64,000 bases of DNA from Nocardioides sp. (GCA_020636915.1 JACJWV010000010.1:62001-126000); one strand, 5' to 3'; shown: positions 25,859 through 34,893, counted from the stretch's first letter. Notes: generated from the sequence alone by a model not told the origin. Program-made: numbers and translations.

Positions 25859-26647
25859 TCACTTCACCTCGGCCCGCAGGACCCGCCAGATGCCGATCAG
25901 CAGGGGTACCACGAGCCAGATCACGCCGGAGACGAACAGCTGCGCCCACTGCTCCCCCGTCAGCGGGAAGTCGTAGAGCTCGCCCTGCGCGCTCTGGAAG
26001 TCGATCCACGGAGCGAGCGACCCGAACCACCCGATCAGCGCGGTGCCGAGCGCGAGGAGGCCGGGCAGCACCCAGCGGTAGACGAAGAAGACCACGATGG
26101 CCGCAGGGGTGTTGAGCAGCAGCGTGGCGAGCGCGAAGCCGCCGAGCATGGCGAACGTCTGGGTGACCAGGAAGGCGGTGAACCCGGTCCACCCGAAGTG
26201 CCACACCGGGCTCTCCCCCTGCAGCGCCGCGTAGAGCAGGACCGTCACCAGGCCCACGACCAGCGCCACCACGATGGTCGCCAGCGTCAGCAGCAGGCCG
26301 ACCATCGCCTTGGCCGCGATGACGTGCGGCCGGCGCGGCTCCAGCGCGAAGGTCACCATCGCGGTCCGCTGGCTCCATTCGGAGGTGACCACCATGATCC
26401 CCAGCACCGGCAGGAGGACCGAGGTGACGAAGGCCGCGACCGCGGTCGTGTCGCCGTAGGAGAGCGGCTCGTCCTGGACGACCGTGACGATCAGGACGAT
26501 CGCCTCGGCCGCCACCACCAGGAGACCGATCACCATGAGCAGCCAGAAGCCCGCGCGGGTGTCGTAGGACTTGCGCAGCTCGACGGACACCAGCCGGTGG
26601 AACGGGATCGGCCGGGCGTCCCCGAGGTCGAGCGTCGCCGCGGTCAC
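25859..26647 (-). CDS. ABC-2 type transporter permease (paralogue 1)
   Basis: A 262-residue membrane protein with about six helices and the pattern VVTSEWSQRTAMVTFALEPR that is shared with the next permease. It is the third gene of an ATPase-permease-permease set on the minus strand. The two permeases are clearly paralogous (same N-terminal ELRKSYDTRAGFWLL versus EVRKAYDTRSGLWLL), so the exporter may be a heterodimer. Cargo unknown; the divergent two-component system hints at envelope-stress or drug response. Confidence 0.85.
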   Translation of the reverse strand: MTAATLDLGDARPIPFHRLVSVELRKSYDTRAGFWLLMVIGLLVVAAEAIVLIVTVVQDEPLSYGDTTAVAAFVTSVLLPVLGIMVVTSEWSQRTAMVTFALEPRRPHVIAAKAMVGLLLTLATIVVALVVGLVTVLLYAALQGESPVWHFGWTGFTAFLVTQTFAMLGGFALATLLLNTPAAIVVFFVYRWVLPGLLALGTALIGWFGSLAPWIDFQSAQGELYDFPLTGEQWAQLFVSGVIWLVVPLLIGIWRVLRAEVK

Positions 26648-26659
26648 CTCGTGCTCACC

Positions 26660-27478
26660 TCACTTCACCTCGGCGCGCAGCACGCGCCACACGCCGATCG
26701 CCAGCGGCAGCACCAGCCAGATGAACCCTGACACCGCGAAGTGGGCCCAATCCTCGGGCGTCATGGTCGCATCGACCAGGGGACCCTGGGCGAAGTTGAA
26801 GTCGATCCACGGCCGCACCGAGTCGAACCAGTCCATCAGCGCCGCGCCGATGCCGAAGAGGCCGGGCAGCACGAACGTGTAGACCATGTAGAACACGATC
26901 GCCGCGGGCGAGTTGAGCAGCAGGGCGGCGAAGGCGAAGCCGGTCAGCATCCCGATCAGCTGCAGCAGCAGGAAGCCACCGAGGCGCGCAGCCTCGAGGT
27001 TCCAGACCACGGGGTCGCTGGAGACCACGCCGTAGATCACGTTGCAGAGCGCGGCGAGCACCAGGGCGATCACCACCGCGGCCACCGCCAGCAGCACCCC
27101 GACCGTCAGCTTCGCGAGGATCACGTGCGGGCGGCGCGGCTCGAGGGAGAACGACACCATCGCGGTGCGCTGGCTCCACTCGCTGGTCAGCAGCAGGATG
27201 CCGATCACCGGCAGCAGGATCGCGATCGAGAAGTTCGTCGACGTCAGGAAGCTGTTGTAGGTGAGGGACACGTCCTCCTGCGTCGCGCCGACGGCGAGCT
27301 GGATGACCATGACCACCGCGGTCAGCGCGGCCGTCGAGATCAGCAGCCAGAGCCCGGAGCGGGTGTCGTAGGCCTTGCGCACCTCGACCCGCACCAGGCG
27401 GGCGAACGGCGTCGGCGTGGTGCCCGAGATGTCGAGGGAGTGTCCGAGGCCGGGGGCGGCCATGCTGTTCATGCTCAT
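26660..27478 (-). CDS. ABC-2 type transporter permease (paralogue 2)
   Basis: A 272-residue permease with an Ala/Gly-rich N-terminus, then VEVRKAYDTRSGLWLL and six hydrophobic segments including LLTSEWSQRTAMVSFSLEPR. The ATG at 27478 overlaps the ATPase stop (ATGA). It is paralogous to the gene downstream; a tandem duplication of one permease is the simplest origin. It would form the membrane channel of the exporter. Confidence 0.85.
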   Translation of the reverse strand: MSMNSMAAPGLGHSLDISGTTPTPFARLVRVEVRKAYDTRSGLWLLISTAALTAVVMVIQLAVGATQEDVSLTYNSFLTSTNFSIAILLPVIGILLLTSEWSQRTAMVSFSLEPRRPHVILAKLTVGVLLAVAAVVIALVLAALCNVIYGVVSSDPVVWNLEAARLGGFLLLQLIGMLTGFAFAALLLNSPAAIVFYMVYTFVLPGLFGIGAALMDWFDSVRPWIDFNFAQGPLVDATMTPEDWAHFAVSGFIWLVLPLAIGVWRVLRAEVK

Positions 27479-28380
27479 GCGGTGTGCTCCCTCTGGGTCT
27501 CGGCGGTCAGCTCGAGGAAGAGGTCCTCGAGCCCGCCCTCGGCGGCGCGCAGGTCGGTGAGGACCACGGACGCCTCCAGCGCGGTGCGGCCGACCTCGAC
27601 GGGCTCGACCTCGACCCGCAGCCCCTCGCCGGCACTGGCGACGGTGAAGCCCTTGGCGGTCAGCGCGTCGGCGAGCGCGGTGTTGTCGAGCGCGGTGACC
27701 AGCGTCGACGCCTTGCCACCGTCGGCCCCGGCCAGCAACGACTTCTTGTCGCCCTGGGCGACGATCCGGCCGTTGCCGATCAGGATCATCTCGTCGGCGA
27801 TCTGCTCGACCTCGTGCAGCAGGTGGCTGGAGAGCAGCACGGTCCCGCCGCGCTCGGCGTACCCCTTGAGCAGGCCGCGCATCCAGCGGATGCCGGCCGG
27901 GTCGAGGCCGTTCGCGGGCTCGTCCAGGATCAGCACGGACGGGTCGCCGAGCAGCGCGTGGGCGATGCCGAGCCGCTGCTTCATGCCGAGGGAGTAGTTG
28001 CGCAGCCGGCGCTTGGCCTCCTGCGGGGTCAGCGACACCAGCTCGATCATCTCGTCGACGCGGGTGGCCGGCAGGCCCATGGTGCGAGCGCCGATCTCGA
28101 GGATCTCGCGTCCGGTGCGGCCCGCGTGCTGGGCCGAGGCGTCGAGCAGCACGCCGACGTGGCGGCCCGGGTTCGGGATGTCCTTGTAGAGGTGCCCGCC
28201 GATCGTGACCCGGCCCGCGGTGGGCGGGGTCAGCCCGACCATCACCCGCATCGTCGTGGTCTTGCCGGCGCCGTTGGGACCGAGGAACCCGGTCACCCGA
28301 CCGGGCTGGCACACGAAGCTGACGTCGTCCACGGCGGTGAACGAGCCGTACTTCCTGGTGAGGCCTTCGACTTGGATCAT
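27475..28380 (-). CDS. ABC exporter ATP-binding protein
   Basis: A 301-residue ATPase of the DrrA/CcmA-like class: Walker A LGPNGAGKTTTMRVMVGLT, signature YSLGMKQRLGIAHAL, Walker B VLILDEPANGLDP, and switch His in LLSSHLLHEV, followed by a ~90-residue C-terminal regulatory part. I start it at the ATG at 28380, preceded by GGTGGA. It is the first gene of the exporter operon and is divergent from a NarL-type kinase/regulator pair, which probably controls it. Confidence 0.9.
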   Translation of the reverse strand: MIQVEGLTRKYGSFTAVDDVSFVCQPGRVTGFLGPNGAGKTTTMRVMVGLTPPTAGRVTIGGHLYKDIPNPGRHVGVLLDASAQHAGRTGREILEIGARTMGLPATRVDEMIELVSLTPQEAKRRLRNYSLGMKQRLGIAHALLGDPSVLILDEPANGLDPAGIRWMRGLLKGYAERGGTVLLSSHLLHEVEQIADEMILIGNGRIVAQGDKKSLLAGADGGKASTLVTALDNTALADALTAKGFTVASAGEGLRVEVEPVEVGRTALEASVVLTDLRAAEGGLEDLFLELTAETQREHTA

Positions 28381-28510
28381 GGCTCCACCCTGCCCGACCG
28401 GGACCGGTCCGCGCACGGGACCCGCGCACGGTTCGGGGCTGACCAAAGTAGGGGTCTGCCCTGGACCCCGGGCGACTGCGCCGCGACCCGGGTCGGCCTA
28501 GCCTGGCGCC

Positions 28511-29665
28511 GTGGACCGACCCGACCCGTGGGAGTACCAGCCGCGGCTGCGCTGGTGGAGCCACCTGTGGCGGATCGCGGTCATGCTGCTCATCAGCGCG
28601 ATGGTCTGGCTGCCGGTCTGGCAGGACGAGGCCGACGTCGCGCACCTGTGGTGGATCGCCGACCTGCTGCTCGGCGCCGGGTGCTACGCCCTGGTGTTCC
28701 TCCGGCGACGCTGGCCGGTGCCGGTGGCCGTGGCCGTCGCACTGGCGGGGTGCGTCTCCGGGGTCGCGGCCGGGCCGGCCGTGCTCGCCGCCGCGTCGGT
28801 CGCGACCCGTCGCCGCTGGCGGGAGATCGCCGTGGTCGGCGTGGTCAACTTCGCGGCCGGGCAGACCTTCAGCTCGCTGACCGACGCCGACACCGACCCG
28901 TGGTGGGTGACGACCCTGGCCAACGTGCTGGCGACCGCCGCGATCCTCGGGTGGGGCATGTACATCGGCTCCCGGCGCGAGCTGATCTGGACGCTGCGCA
29001 ACCGGGCCGAGCGTGCGGAGTCCGAGCAGGAGCTCCGGGTCGCCCAGGCGCGCGGCCAGGAGCAGGCGCGGATCGCGCGGGAGATGCACGACGTCCTCGC
29101 CCACCGGATCTCCCAGATCTCGATGCACGCCGGGGCCCTGGCCTACCGCGAGGGGCTGTCCGACGAGGACGTGCGGACCAGCGCCGAGGTGATCCGCGAC
29201 AAGGCGCACGAGGCGCTCGACGACCTGCGCGGCGTGCTCGGCGTCCTGCGCGACGGGCGGACCGGCGAGCGGCTCCTGACGCCGCAGCCGACGTACGCCG
29301 ACGTGCCGGGCCTGGTCGGGGAGGCCCAGGGCTCGGGCGTGCGGGTCGAGTTCGAGGACCTCGTCGGCGAGCTGGTCCCGGACGCGGCCGGACGGACGGT
29401 CTACCGGATCGTGCAGGAGGGCATCACCAACGCCCGCAAGCACGCGCCCGGGGCGCTGCTGATCGTCCGGGTCAGCGGGTCGCCCGACACCGGGATCGAC
29501 GTCGTCCTGCAGAACCCGGTCGGCTTCGGCCCGACGCGGACCCCCGGGGCCGGCCTGGGGCTGGTCGGGCTCACCGAGCGCGCCGAGCTGCGCGGCGGCC
29601 GGCTCGAGCACCGCCGCGACGACGACCGGTTCGTGCTGCACGGCTGGATACCGTGGCGCGCATGA
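28511..29665 (+). CDS. NarL-type sensor histidine kinase
   Basis: A 384-residue kinase. The N-terminal part has four to six membrane helices (~20-155), then a coiled linker, the HisKA_3 helix with His193 in IAREMHDVLAHRISQI, and an HATPase domain (IVQEGITNARKHAPG, GAGLGLVGLTERA). There is no sensory loop of note, so it probably senses the membrane, like other kinases beside ABC exporters. TAGCCT six bases before the GTG suggests a leaderless mRNA. It overlaps the regulator gene by four bases. Confidence 0.9.
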   Translation: MDRPDPWEYQPRLRWWSHLWRIAVMLLISAMVWLPVWQDEADVAHLWWIADLLLGAGCYALVFLRRRWPVPVAVAVALAGCVSGVAAGPAVLAAASVATRRRWREIAVVGVVNFAAGQTFSSLTDADTDPWWVTTLANVLATAAILGWGMYIGSRRELIWTLRNRAERAESEQELRVAQARGQEQARIAREMHDVLAHRISQISMHAGALAYREGLSDEDVRTSAEVIRDKAHEALDDLRGVLGVLRDGRTGERLLTPQPTYADVPGLVGEAQGSGVRVEFEDLVGELVPDAAGRTVYRIVQEGITNARKHAPGALLIVRVSGSPDTGIDVVLQNPVGFGPTRTPGAGLGLVGLTERAELRGGRLEHRRDDDRFVLHGWIPWRA

Positions 29666-30354
29666 CCTCGCACCCGTCGCACCAGGGCATCGGCGTGCTG
29701 CTCGTCGACGACGACCCCCTGGTCCGGTCGGCGCTGGCGCTGATGCTCGGCGGCGAGGGGGACATCGAGGTGGTCGGCGAGGCCGCCGACGGCGGGGAGG
29801 GCGTGCGGCTGGCGACCGACCTGCGGCCCGACGTGGTGCTCATGGACATCCGGATGCCGCGGGTCGACGGCCTCGAGGCGACGCGGGAGCTCCACCGGCG
29901 GCCCGATCCGCCGCGCGTGATCGTGCTGACGACCTTCGACGCCGACGAGCACGTCGTCGACGCGCTCGCCTCGGGCGCGGACGGCTTCCTCCTCAAGGAC
30001 ACCCCTCCCCCGTTGATCGTCGACGCGATCCGCAAGGTGGTCGACGACGAGCCGATGCTCTCCCCCTCGGTCACCCGCACCCTGATCCGGCGGCTGCGCG
30101 ACGAGCCCGACGAGGGCTCCGCCGCGGCCGCCGTCCGGGCTGCGGAGGCCCAGGACCGCCTGGCGCTGCTCACCGACCGCGAGCGCGACGTCGCGCTGGC
30201 CGTCGGGCGCGGGCTCAGCAACGCCGAGATCGCCCGCGACCTCTACCTCTCGGTGCCGACGGTCAAGGCGCACGTGTCGCGGCTCTTCGACAAGCTGGGC
30301 GCCACCAACCGCGTCCAGATCGCCATCTGCGTCCACGACGCCGGCCTGGGCTAG
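29662..30354 (+). CDS. NarL/LuxR-type response regulator
   Basis: A 230-residue regulator. The receiver domain has acidic Asp16-Asp17 (LLVDDDPLV), phosphoacceptor Asp62 (VVLMDIRMPRVDG) and Lys in GFLLKDT. The C-terminal LuxR HTH reads LTDRERDVALAVGRGLSNAEIA and VPTVKAHVSRLFDKLGATNR. It is the partner of the overlapping kinase, and its likely target is the divergent ABC exporter operon. All key residues are present, unlike the regulator at 8537. Confidence 0.93.
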   Translation: MTSHPSHQGIGVLLVDDDPLVRSALALMLGGEGDIEVVGEAADGGEGVRLATDLRPDVVLMDIRMPRVDGLEATRELHRRPDPPRVIVLTTFDADEHVVDALASGADGFLLKDTPPPLIVDAIRKVVDDEPMLSPSVTRTLIRRLRDEPDEGSAAAAVRAAEAQDRLALLTDRERDVALAVGRGLSNAEIARDLYLSVPTVKAHVSRLFDKLGATNRVQIAICVHDAGLG

Positions 30355-30445
30355 GGCCGCGACGGTCGGCCCGAGCCCGGCCGAGCGGTGTAGACGGCCC
30401 GTTCGGGCCATGGACCACCGGAAGGCCCGGTCCTAGCGTCGACCG

Positions 30446-31231
30446 ATGAGGTCCTCCCGGCTGCCCCTGCTCTCCCTCGCCGTCGGCGTGCTGCTGGCCT
30501 CGACCCTCTCCTCCCCGCCTGTCCTGGCCGCACCGGGGCGGGGACCGCATCCTCCGCACTTCCCGGTCTCGATCCAGACGACCGTGCCGGCCGGCGGCAG
30601 CTCGATGATCACCACACCCACGCTCGGGAATGACGTGGACACGCTGAAGGTCACCATCAAGCCGGCGGGCAACCCGACCGCGGAGGAGAACGCGATCTAC
30701 GACCAGTTCCTGAACACCATCGGGAACCTGTCGAAGGGCAAGCGGCTGCTCGTGTGCGTGATGATGTACCAATCGGTCCAAGCGCCGCAGGACCCCTACA
30801 CCGAGGAGTTCCAGGTCGACGCCCTGACCGCCACGGTTGCCGGCACCGTGCTGCTCGCGTGCCTGCAGATGGCCGGCCTCCTCCAGAGCGGCACCCCGGC
30901 GCCGCGCCTGCCCGCCGCGCAGGGTGTCGCCCCCCGTCCGGCTCTGGTCGGAAGGGGCTGCGGCCAGGCCCGACCGAGCGTGCCGGCCGCGCTCGAGAAG
31001 ACCGACGACGGCTACGCGCTGCACGCCGAGGGGACCACGAGGAAGGCCGGGAAGCAGAAGTACCGCGTGAGCTGCCGAGCGAAGGGGAACACGCTCAGCT
31101 ACACGATCCGGCCGACCAAGAAGGGCGTGCCGCTCCGACGGGTGCTGGGCAAGCAGATCTCGGTCGGGATCAAGAGCCCTCCCGGCGCCAGCACCAGCGT
31201 GCCGGTGAAGGTGAGCTTCGCGACGCCCTGA
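30446..31231 (+). CDS. Secreted protein of unknown function
   Basis: A 261-residue exported protein. The signal peptide (LPLLSLAVGVLLASTLSS) has a cleavage site near VLAAP. I recognise no domain. The centre holds a hydrophobic stretch, TVAGTVLLACLQMAGLL (~130-147), and the C-terminal third is Lys/Arg-rich with two Cys (RGCGQ, VSCRAKG) that may form a disulfide. It stands alone between the two-component system and a convergent MBL-fold gene. Confidence 0.65.
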   Translation: MRSSRLPLLSLAVGVLLASTLSSPPVLAAPGRGPHPPHFPVSIQTTVPAGGSSMITTPTLGNDVDTLKVTIKPAGNPTAEENAIYDQFLNTIGNLSKGKRLLVCVMMYQSVQAPQDPYTEEFQVDALTATVAGTVLLACLQMAGLLQSGTPAPRLPAAQGVAPRPALVGRGCGQARPSVPAALEKTDDGYALHAEGTTRKAGKQKYRVSCRAKGNTLSYTIRPTKKGVPLRRVLGKQISVGIKSPPGASTSVPVKVSFATP

Positions 31232-31241
31232 GCAACGGAGA

Positions 31242-32000
31242 TCAGATCTCGTAGACGGCGCCGGGACGAGCCAGCTCGGTCGGCCCGTCGAAGACGGCGA
31301 CCGCCTCGGCGAGCGCCTCCTCCGGATCGTGCCACGGCGGCACGTGGGTGAGGACCAGGCGGCCGACGTCGGCCCGCTTCGCCACCCCGCCGCTGTCGGC
31401 GCCGGTGAGGTGCAGGTCGGGCGGGTTGTCGTCGACCGACCGGAACGACGCCTCGGCCAGCAGGAGGTCGGCGTCGCGGGCCAGGTCGTCCAGGGCGTCG
31501 GTGGGGCCGGTGTCACCGGTGTAGGCCAGCGTCGCCCCGCCGACGGCGACCCGCAAGCCGTACGCCGGCACCGGGTGCGCCACGGGTACCGGCGTCACCG
31601 TGAACGGCCCGACGTCGACCGGACCGTCCCAGACCCGGAAGTCGAACTCGTGGTGCATGCCGGGGTCGGTGGGCAGGTCATAGGCTCGCGCCATCCGGTC
31701 CGCGGTCGTGGCCGGTCCCCAGACCGGGATCCGGGGCTGGGGACCGCGCGGGTGGTACTTGCGGAGCACGTAGTAGCCGCACAGGTCGAGGCAGTGGTCG
31801 GCGTGCAGGTGGCTGAGCAGGACCGCGTCGACGGCGAGCGGGTCGGCGTACCGGTGCAGCGCGCCCAGCGCACCGTTGCCGAGGTCCAGCAGGACCCGCC
31901 ACGTCCGGCCGCCGGCGTCGTCGGCCTCGAGCAGGTAGCAGCTGGCCGGCGCCTCCGGACCGGGATAGGAGCCGGAGCAGCCCACGATCGTCAGCCTCAT
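31242..32000 (-). CDS. MBL-fold hydrolase, Rv1339-like cAMP phosphodiesterase family
   Basis: A 252-residue metallo-beta-lactamase fold protein. The metal motif HLHADHCLD is seen, with GNGALGAL and LAYTGDTGPTD, and His in LTHVPPW. Its place between murI and rph matches M. tuberculosis Rv1339, an atypical class II cyclic-AMP phosphodiesterase; RNase-Z-like folding is the alternative description. The gene starts 7 bases after the murI stop. By position, hydrolysis of cAMP is a reasonable but unproven assignment. Confidence 0.8.
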   Translation of the reverse strand: MRLTIVGCSGSYPGPEAPASCYLLEADDAGGRTWRVLLDLGNGALGALHRYADPLAVDAVLLSHLHADHCLDLCGYYVLRKYHPRGPQPRIPVWGPATTADRMARAYDLPTDPGMHHEFDFRVWDGPVDVGPFTVTPVPVAHPVPAYGLRVAVGGATLAYTGDTGPTDALDDLARDADLLLAEASFRSVDDNPPDLHLTGADSGGVAKRADVGRLVLTHVPPWHDPEEALAEAVAVFDGPTELARPGAVYEI

Positions 32001-32007
32001 CGCGGCC

Positions 32008-32832
32008 TCACACCAGCCCGCCGACGAACTGCGACGCGCCGATCAGCTCCGGACCCAGGAACCGGTGGCCGATCTGCTCGAACTCCTCGGGCGACCCCGT
32101 CGTCAGGAAGGAGTACGACGGCACGCCGCCGGGCCGCATCAGGTCGGTCTGCACCAGCATCTTGTAGACGTCCTTGGCGCACTCCTCCGCGCTGCTGACC
32201 AGCGTGACGTTGTCGCCCATGACGTAGGAGATGACGCCGGTGAGCAACGGGTAGTGGGTGCAGCCGAGGATGACCGTGTCGACGCCCTGCGTCGTCAGCG
32301 GGTCGAGGTACTCGTGCGCCACGCGGATCAGCTCCTCGCCGCCGGTCACCCCGGCCTCGACGAAGTCCACGAAGCGCGGGCACGCCTGGGTCGAGAGCAG
32401 GACGTGGGGCGCCGCGGCGAACGCGTCGTCGTAGGCCAGCGACTCCGCGGTCGCCCGGGTGCAGATGACACCGATCCGGCCGGTCCGGCTCGCGGCGACC
32501 GCCCGTCGGGTCGCCGGGAGGATCACCTCGACCACCGGGACGTCGTAGCGCTCCCGCGCGTCGCGGAGCATCGCCGCACTCGCGGAGTTGCAGGCGATGA
32601 CCAACGCCTTGACCCCCAGGGCGACGAGGTGGTCGAGGCACTCCAGGGCGTACTCGCGGACCTCGCCGATCGGCTTGGACCCGTAGGGCTGCCGCGCGGT
32701 GTCGCCGACGTAGACGATCGACTCGTGCGGGAGCTGGTCGATCACCGAGCGGGCGACGGTCAGGCCGCCGAAGCCGGAGTCGAAGATGCCGATGGGGGCA
32801 TCACGCTGCTCGGCGGTCGTCGGTGTGCGCAC
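32008..32832 (-). CDS. murI: Glutamate racemase MurI
   Basis: A 274-residue enzyme that makes D-glutamate for peptidoglycan. The two catalytic Cys are in IACNSASAAM and LGCTHYPLL; PIGIFDSGFGGLTVA and YVGDTARQPYG are N-terminal family signatures. I place the start at GTG 32832, since TAGCCT lies 8 bases upstream (leaderless) and the longer frame adds an unconserved Cys-rich leader. It is followed at once by the Rv1339-like gene. Confidence 0.93.
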   Translation of the reverse strand: MRTPTTAEQRDAPIGIFDSGFGGLTVARSVIDQLPHESIVYVGDTARQPYGSKPIGEVREYALECLDHLVALGVKALVIACNSASAAMLRDARERYDVPVVEVILPATRRAVAASRTGRIGVICTRATAESLAYDDAFAAAPHVLLSTQACPRFVDFVEAGVTGGEELIRVAHEYLDPLTTQGVDTVILGCTHYPLLTGVISYVMGDNVTLVSSAEECAKDVYKMLVQTDLMRPGGVPSYSFLTTGSPEEFEQIGHRFLGPELIGASQFVGGLV

Positions 32833-32977
32833 AGGACAAGAGGCTAGGAGATCCCGCCCCCCGACGCATGGCCACGCGACACAGGTCACCCGAGATCACC
32901 GTCACGCTCGGGGCGCCGACGCGCCGCTGACCGTCGACCAGTAGCACGATCGGCCTCGGGGGGTGACAATCTCCGGC

Positions 32978-33652
32978 ATGGACGCCGAGGACGAGCTCGC
33001 CCAGCTGCGCCAGCGCATGGACAACGCGCAGCAGCTGGCGAACATGGGCGACTACGACTGGCACATCCCCACCGACACCAACCGGTGGTCCGACCAGCTC
33101 TACCGCATCTACGGCTACGAGCCGCAGTCCTTCAACGCGTCCTACGAGCGCTTCCTGTCCATGATCCATCCCGACGACCGGGAGCGGATCCAGGCGCTGC
33201 ACCAGCACTCCTACGCCACCGGCGAGCCCTACGAGATGATCGAGCGGATCGTGCGGCCCGACGGCGAGACCCGCTACCTGCACTCGAACGGGCAGGTGGT
33301 GATGGGCGCCGACGGGACGCCGGAGCGGATGCGGGGCACCTGCATCGACGTCACCGAGCAGGTCCTCGCCGAGCGCGAGCGAGAGGCCGCGGCGCTCCAC
33401 CTCAACGAGGTGCGGCTGCGGCGCCGCCAGGCGGTCGAGATCAACGACAACATCGTCCAGGGCCTCACCGCGGCGGTCTACGCCCTCGAGCTCGGCGAGG
33501 CCGAGAGCTGCCGCACCTACATCGAGGCCACGCTGGCCGCGGCCCGCGCGATGATGGGCGACACCCTCGAGGAGATCGCCGGCGGCGAGCTCGCCGAGGG
33601 CGACCTGGTCCGTGCCGAGGCCGCGAACCTGGATCCCACTGGCGGGGTCTAG
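32978..33652 (+). CDS. PAS protein with degenerate histidine-kinase dimerisation motif
   Basis: A 224-residue protein (GTG 32963 is an alternative start). A PAS_3-type fold covers ~20-135: DYDWHIPTDTNRWSDQLYRI, MIHPDDRERIQ, RIVRPDGETRYLHSNGQ and IDVTEQVLAE. A helix pair follows, RRQAVEINDNIVQGLTAAVY, laid out like a HisKA_3 helix, but the phosphoacceptor His is Asn and there is no ATPase domain. It therefore cannot autophosphorylate; dimerising signal sensing is the likely role. It is inserted on the opposite strand between cysM and murI. Confidence 0.75.
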   Translation: MDAEDELAQLRQRMDNAQQLANMGDYDWHIPTDTNRWSDQLYRIYGYEPQSFNASYERFLSMIHPDDRERIQALHQHSYATGEPYEMIERIVRPDGETRYLHSNGQVVMGADGTPERMRGTCIDVTEQVLAEREREAAALHLNEVRLRRRQAVEINDNIVQGLTAAVYALELGEAESCRTYIEATLAAARAMMGDTLEEIAGGELAEGDLVRAEAANLDPTGGV

Positions 33653-33659
33653 ACCGGCG

Positions 33660-34610
33660 TCACGCCCAGAGCTGGCCCTCGAGGCGGTCCTCGGCCTCGT
33701 CGACGGTGCCCTCGTAGGCGCCCGTGGAGAGGTACTTCCAGCCGCCGTCGCAGACGACGAACGCGATGTCGGCGCTCACCCCGGCCTTGACGGCCTTCGC
33801 GGCCTGGCCGAGCGCCGCGTGGAGGATCGCGCCGGTCGAGATGCCGGCGAAGATGCCTTCCATCTCGAGCAGCTCGCGCACCCGGCGCACGGCGTCGCGC
33901 GGGCCGACCGAGAACCGCGAGTCGATGAGCGTGGCGTCGTACAGCTCGGGGACGAAGCCCTCGTCGAGGTTGCGCAGCCCGTAGACCAGCTCGCCGTACC
34001 GCGGCTCGGCCGCGACGATCCGGACGTCAGGCTTGTGGGCGCGGAAGAACCGGCTCACACCCATGAGCGTCCCGGTGGTGCCCAGGCCGGCGACGAAGTG
34101 CGTGATGGAGGGCAGGTCGGCGAGCAGCTCGGGACCGGTGCCCTCCTCGTGGGCGAGCGCGTTGGCCGCGTTGCCGTACTGGTAGAGCATCACCCAGTCG
34201 GGGTGCTCGGCCGCGACCTGCTTGGCCACGCGGACGGCCTCGTTGGACCCCCCGGCGGCGGGCGAGGACACGATCTCGGCGCCCCACATCCGCAGCAGCT
34301 GGCGCCGCTCCTCGGAGGTGTTCTCCGGCATCACGCAGACGATCCGGTAGCCCTTGAGCTTGGCCGCCATCGCCAGCGAGATGCCGGTGTTGCCCGAGGT
34401 GGGCTCGAGGATCGTGCAGCCGGGACGGAGGCTGCCGTCCTTCTCGGCCTCCTCGATCATCCGCAGCGCCGGGCGGTCCTTGATGGAGCCGGTCGGGTTG
34501 CGGTCCTCGAGCTTGGCCCAGAGGCGCACGTCCGCGGACGGGGACAGCCTCGGGAGCCCGACCAGCGGCGTGCCGCCGACCGAGGCGAGGAGGTTGTCGA
34601 AGCGGGTCAC
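33660..34610 (-). CDS. cysM: O-phosphoserine sulfhydrylase / cysteine synthase CysM
   Basis: A 316-residue fold-type II PLP enzyme. Lys44 in TGSIKDRPA binds PLP, EPTSGNTGISLAMAA binds the substrate carboxylate, and AGLGTTGTLMG binds the cofactor phosphate. In the actinobacterial version, O-phosphoserine accepts sulfur from the CysO thiocarboxylate, making a CysO-cysteine adduct. It starts 4 bases after cysO, and together with mec gives the whole alternative cysteine pathway. Confidence 0.92.
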   Translation of the reverse strand: MTRFDNLLASVGGTPLVGLPRLSPSADVRLWAKLEDRNPTGSIKDRPALRMIEEAEKDGSLRPGCTILEPTSGNTGISLAMAAKLKGYRIVCVMPENTSEERRQLLRMWGAEIVSSPAAGGSNEAVRVAKQVAAEHPDWVMLYQYGNAANALAHEEGTGPELLADLPSITHFVAGLGTTGTLMGVSRFFRAHKPDVRIVAAEPRYGELVYGLRNLDEGFVPELYDATLIDSRFSVGPRDAVRRVRELLEMEGIFAGISTGAILHAALGQAAKAVKAGVSADIAFVVCDGGWKYLSTGAYEGTVDEAEDRLEGQLWA

Positions 34611-34614
34611 CGGA

Positions 34615-34893
34615 TCAGCGCGAACCGCCGGCGACCGCCGGCAGGACGACGACCTCGTCGCCGTCGCTCAGCTCGGCCTCGAGGCCACCGATGAACCGGA
34701 CGTCCTCGTCGTTGATGTAGACGTTGACGAACCGGCGCAGGTCGCCCTCCTCGACGAGGCGGTCCTTCAGCCCGGGGTGGTTGGCCTCCAGGTCGTCGAT
34801 GAGCGCACTGAGGCTGGCACCCTCCCCCGTCACGGCCTTCTCGCCGCCGGTGTAGGTGCGCAGGATGGTGGGGATCCGGACCTCGATGGCCAT
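34615..34893 (-). CDS. cysO: Sulfur carrier protein CysO (MoaD/ThiS family)
   Basis: A 92-residue beta-grasp protein: MAIEVRIPTILRTYTGGEKA, FVNVYINDEDVRF and SDGDEVVVLPAVAGG. The C-terminal Gly-Gly is normally adenylated and turned into a thiocarboxylate that donates sulfur to CysM. Here two extra residues (Ser-Arg) follow the Gly-Gly, so the active end appears masked until trimmed, perhaps by the neighbouring JAMM peptidase. It sits 28 bases after mec. Confidence 0.9.
   Translation of the reverse strand: MAIEVRIPTILRTYTGGEKAVTGEGASLSALIDDLEANHPGLKDRLVEEGDLRRFVNVYINDEDVRFIGGLEAELSDGDEVVVLPAVAGGSR

Noticed and set aside
32833..32889. Longer murI start
   Set aside because: The extra residues are unconserved, and a -10 box lies just before GTG 32832.
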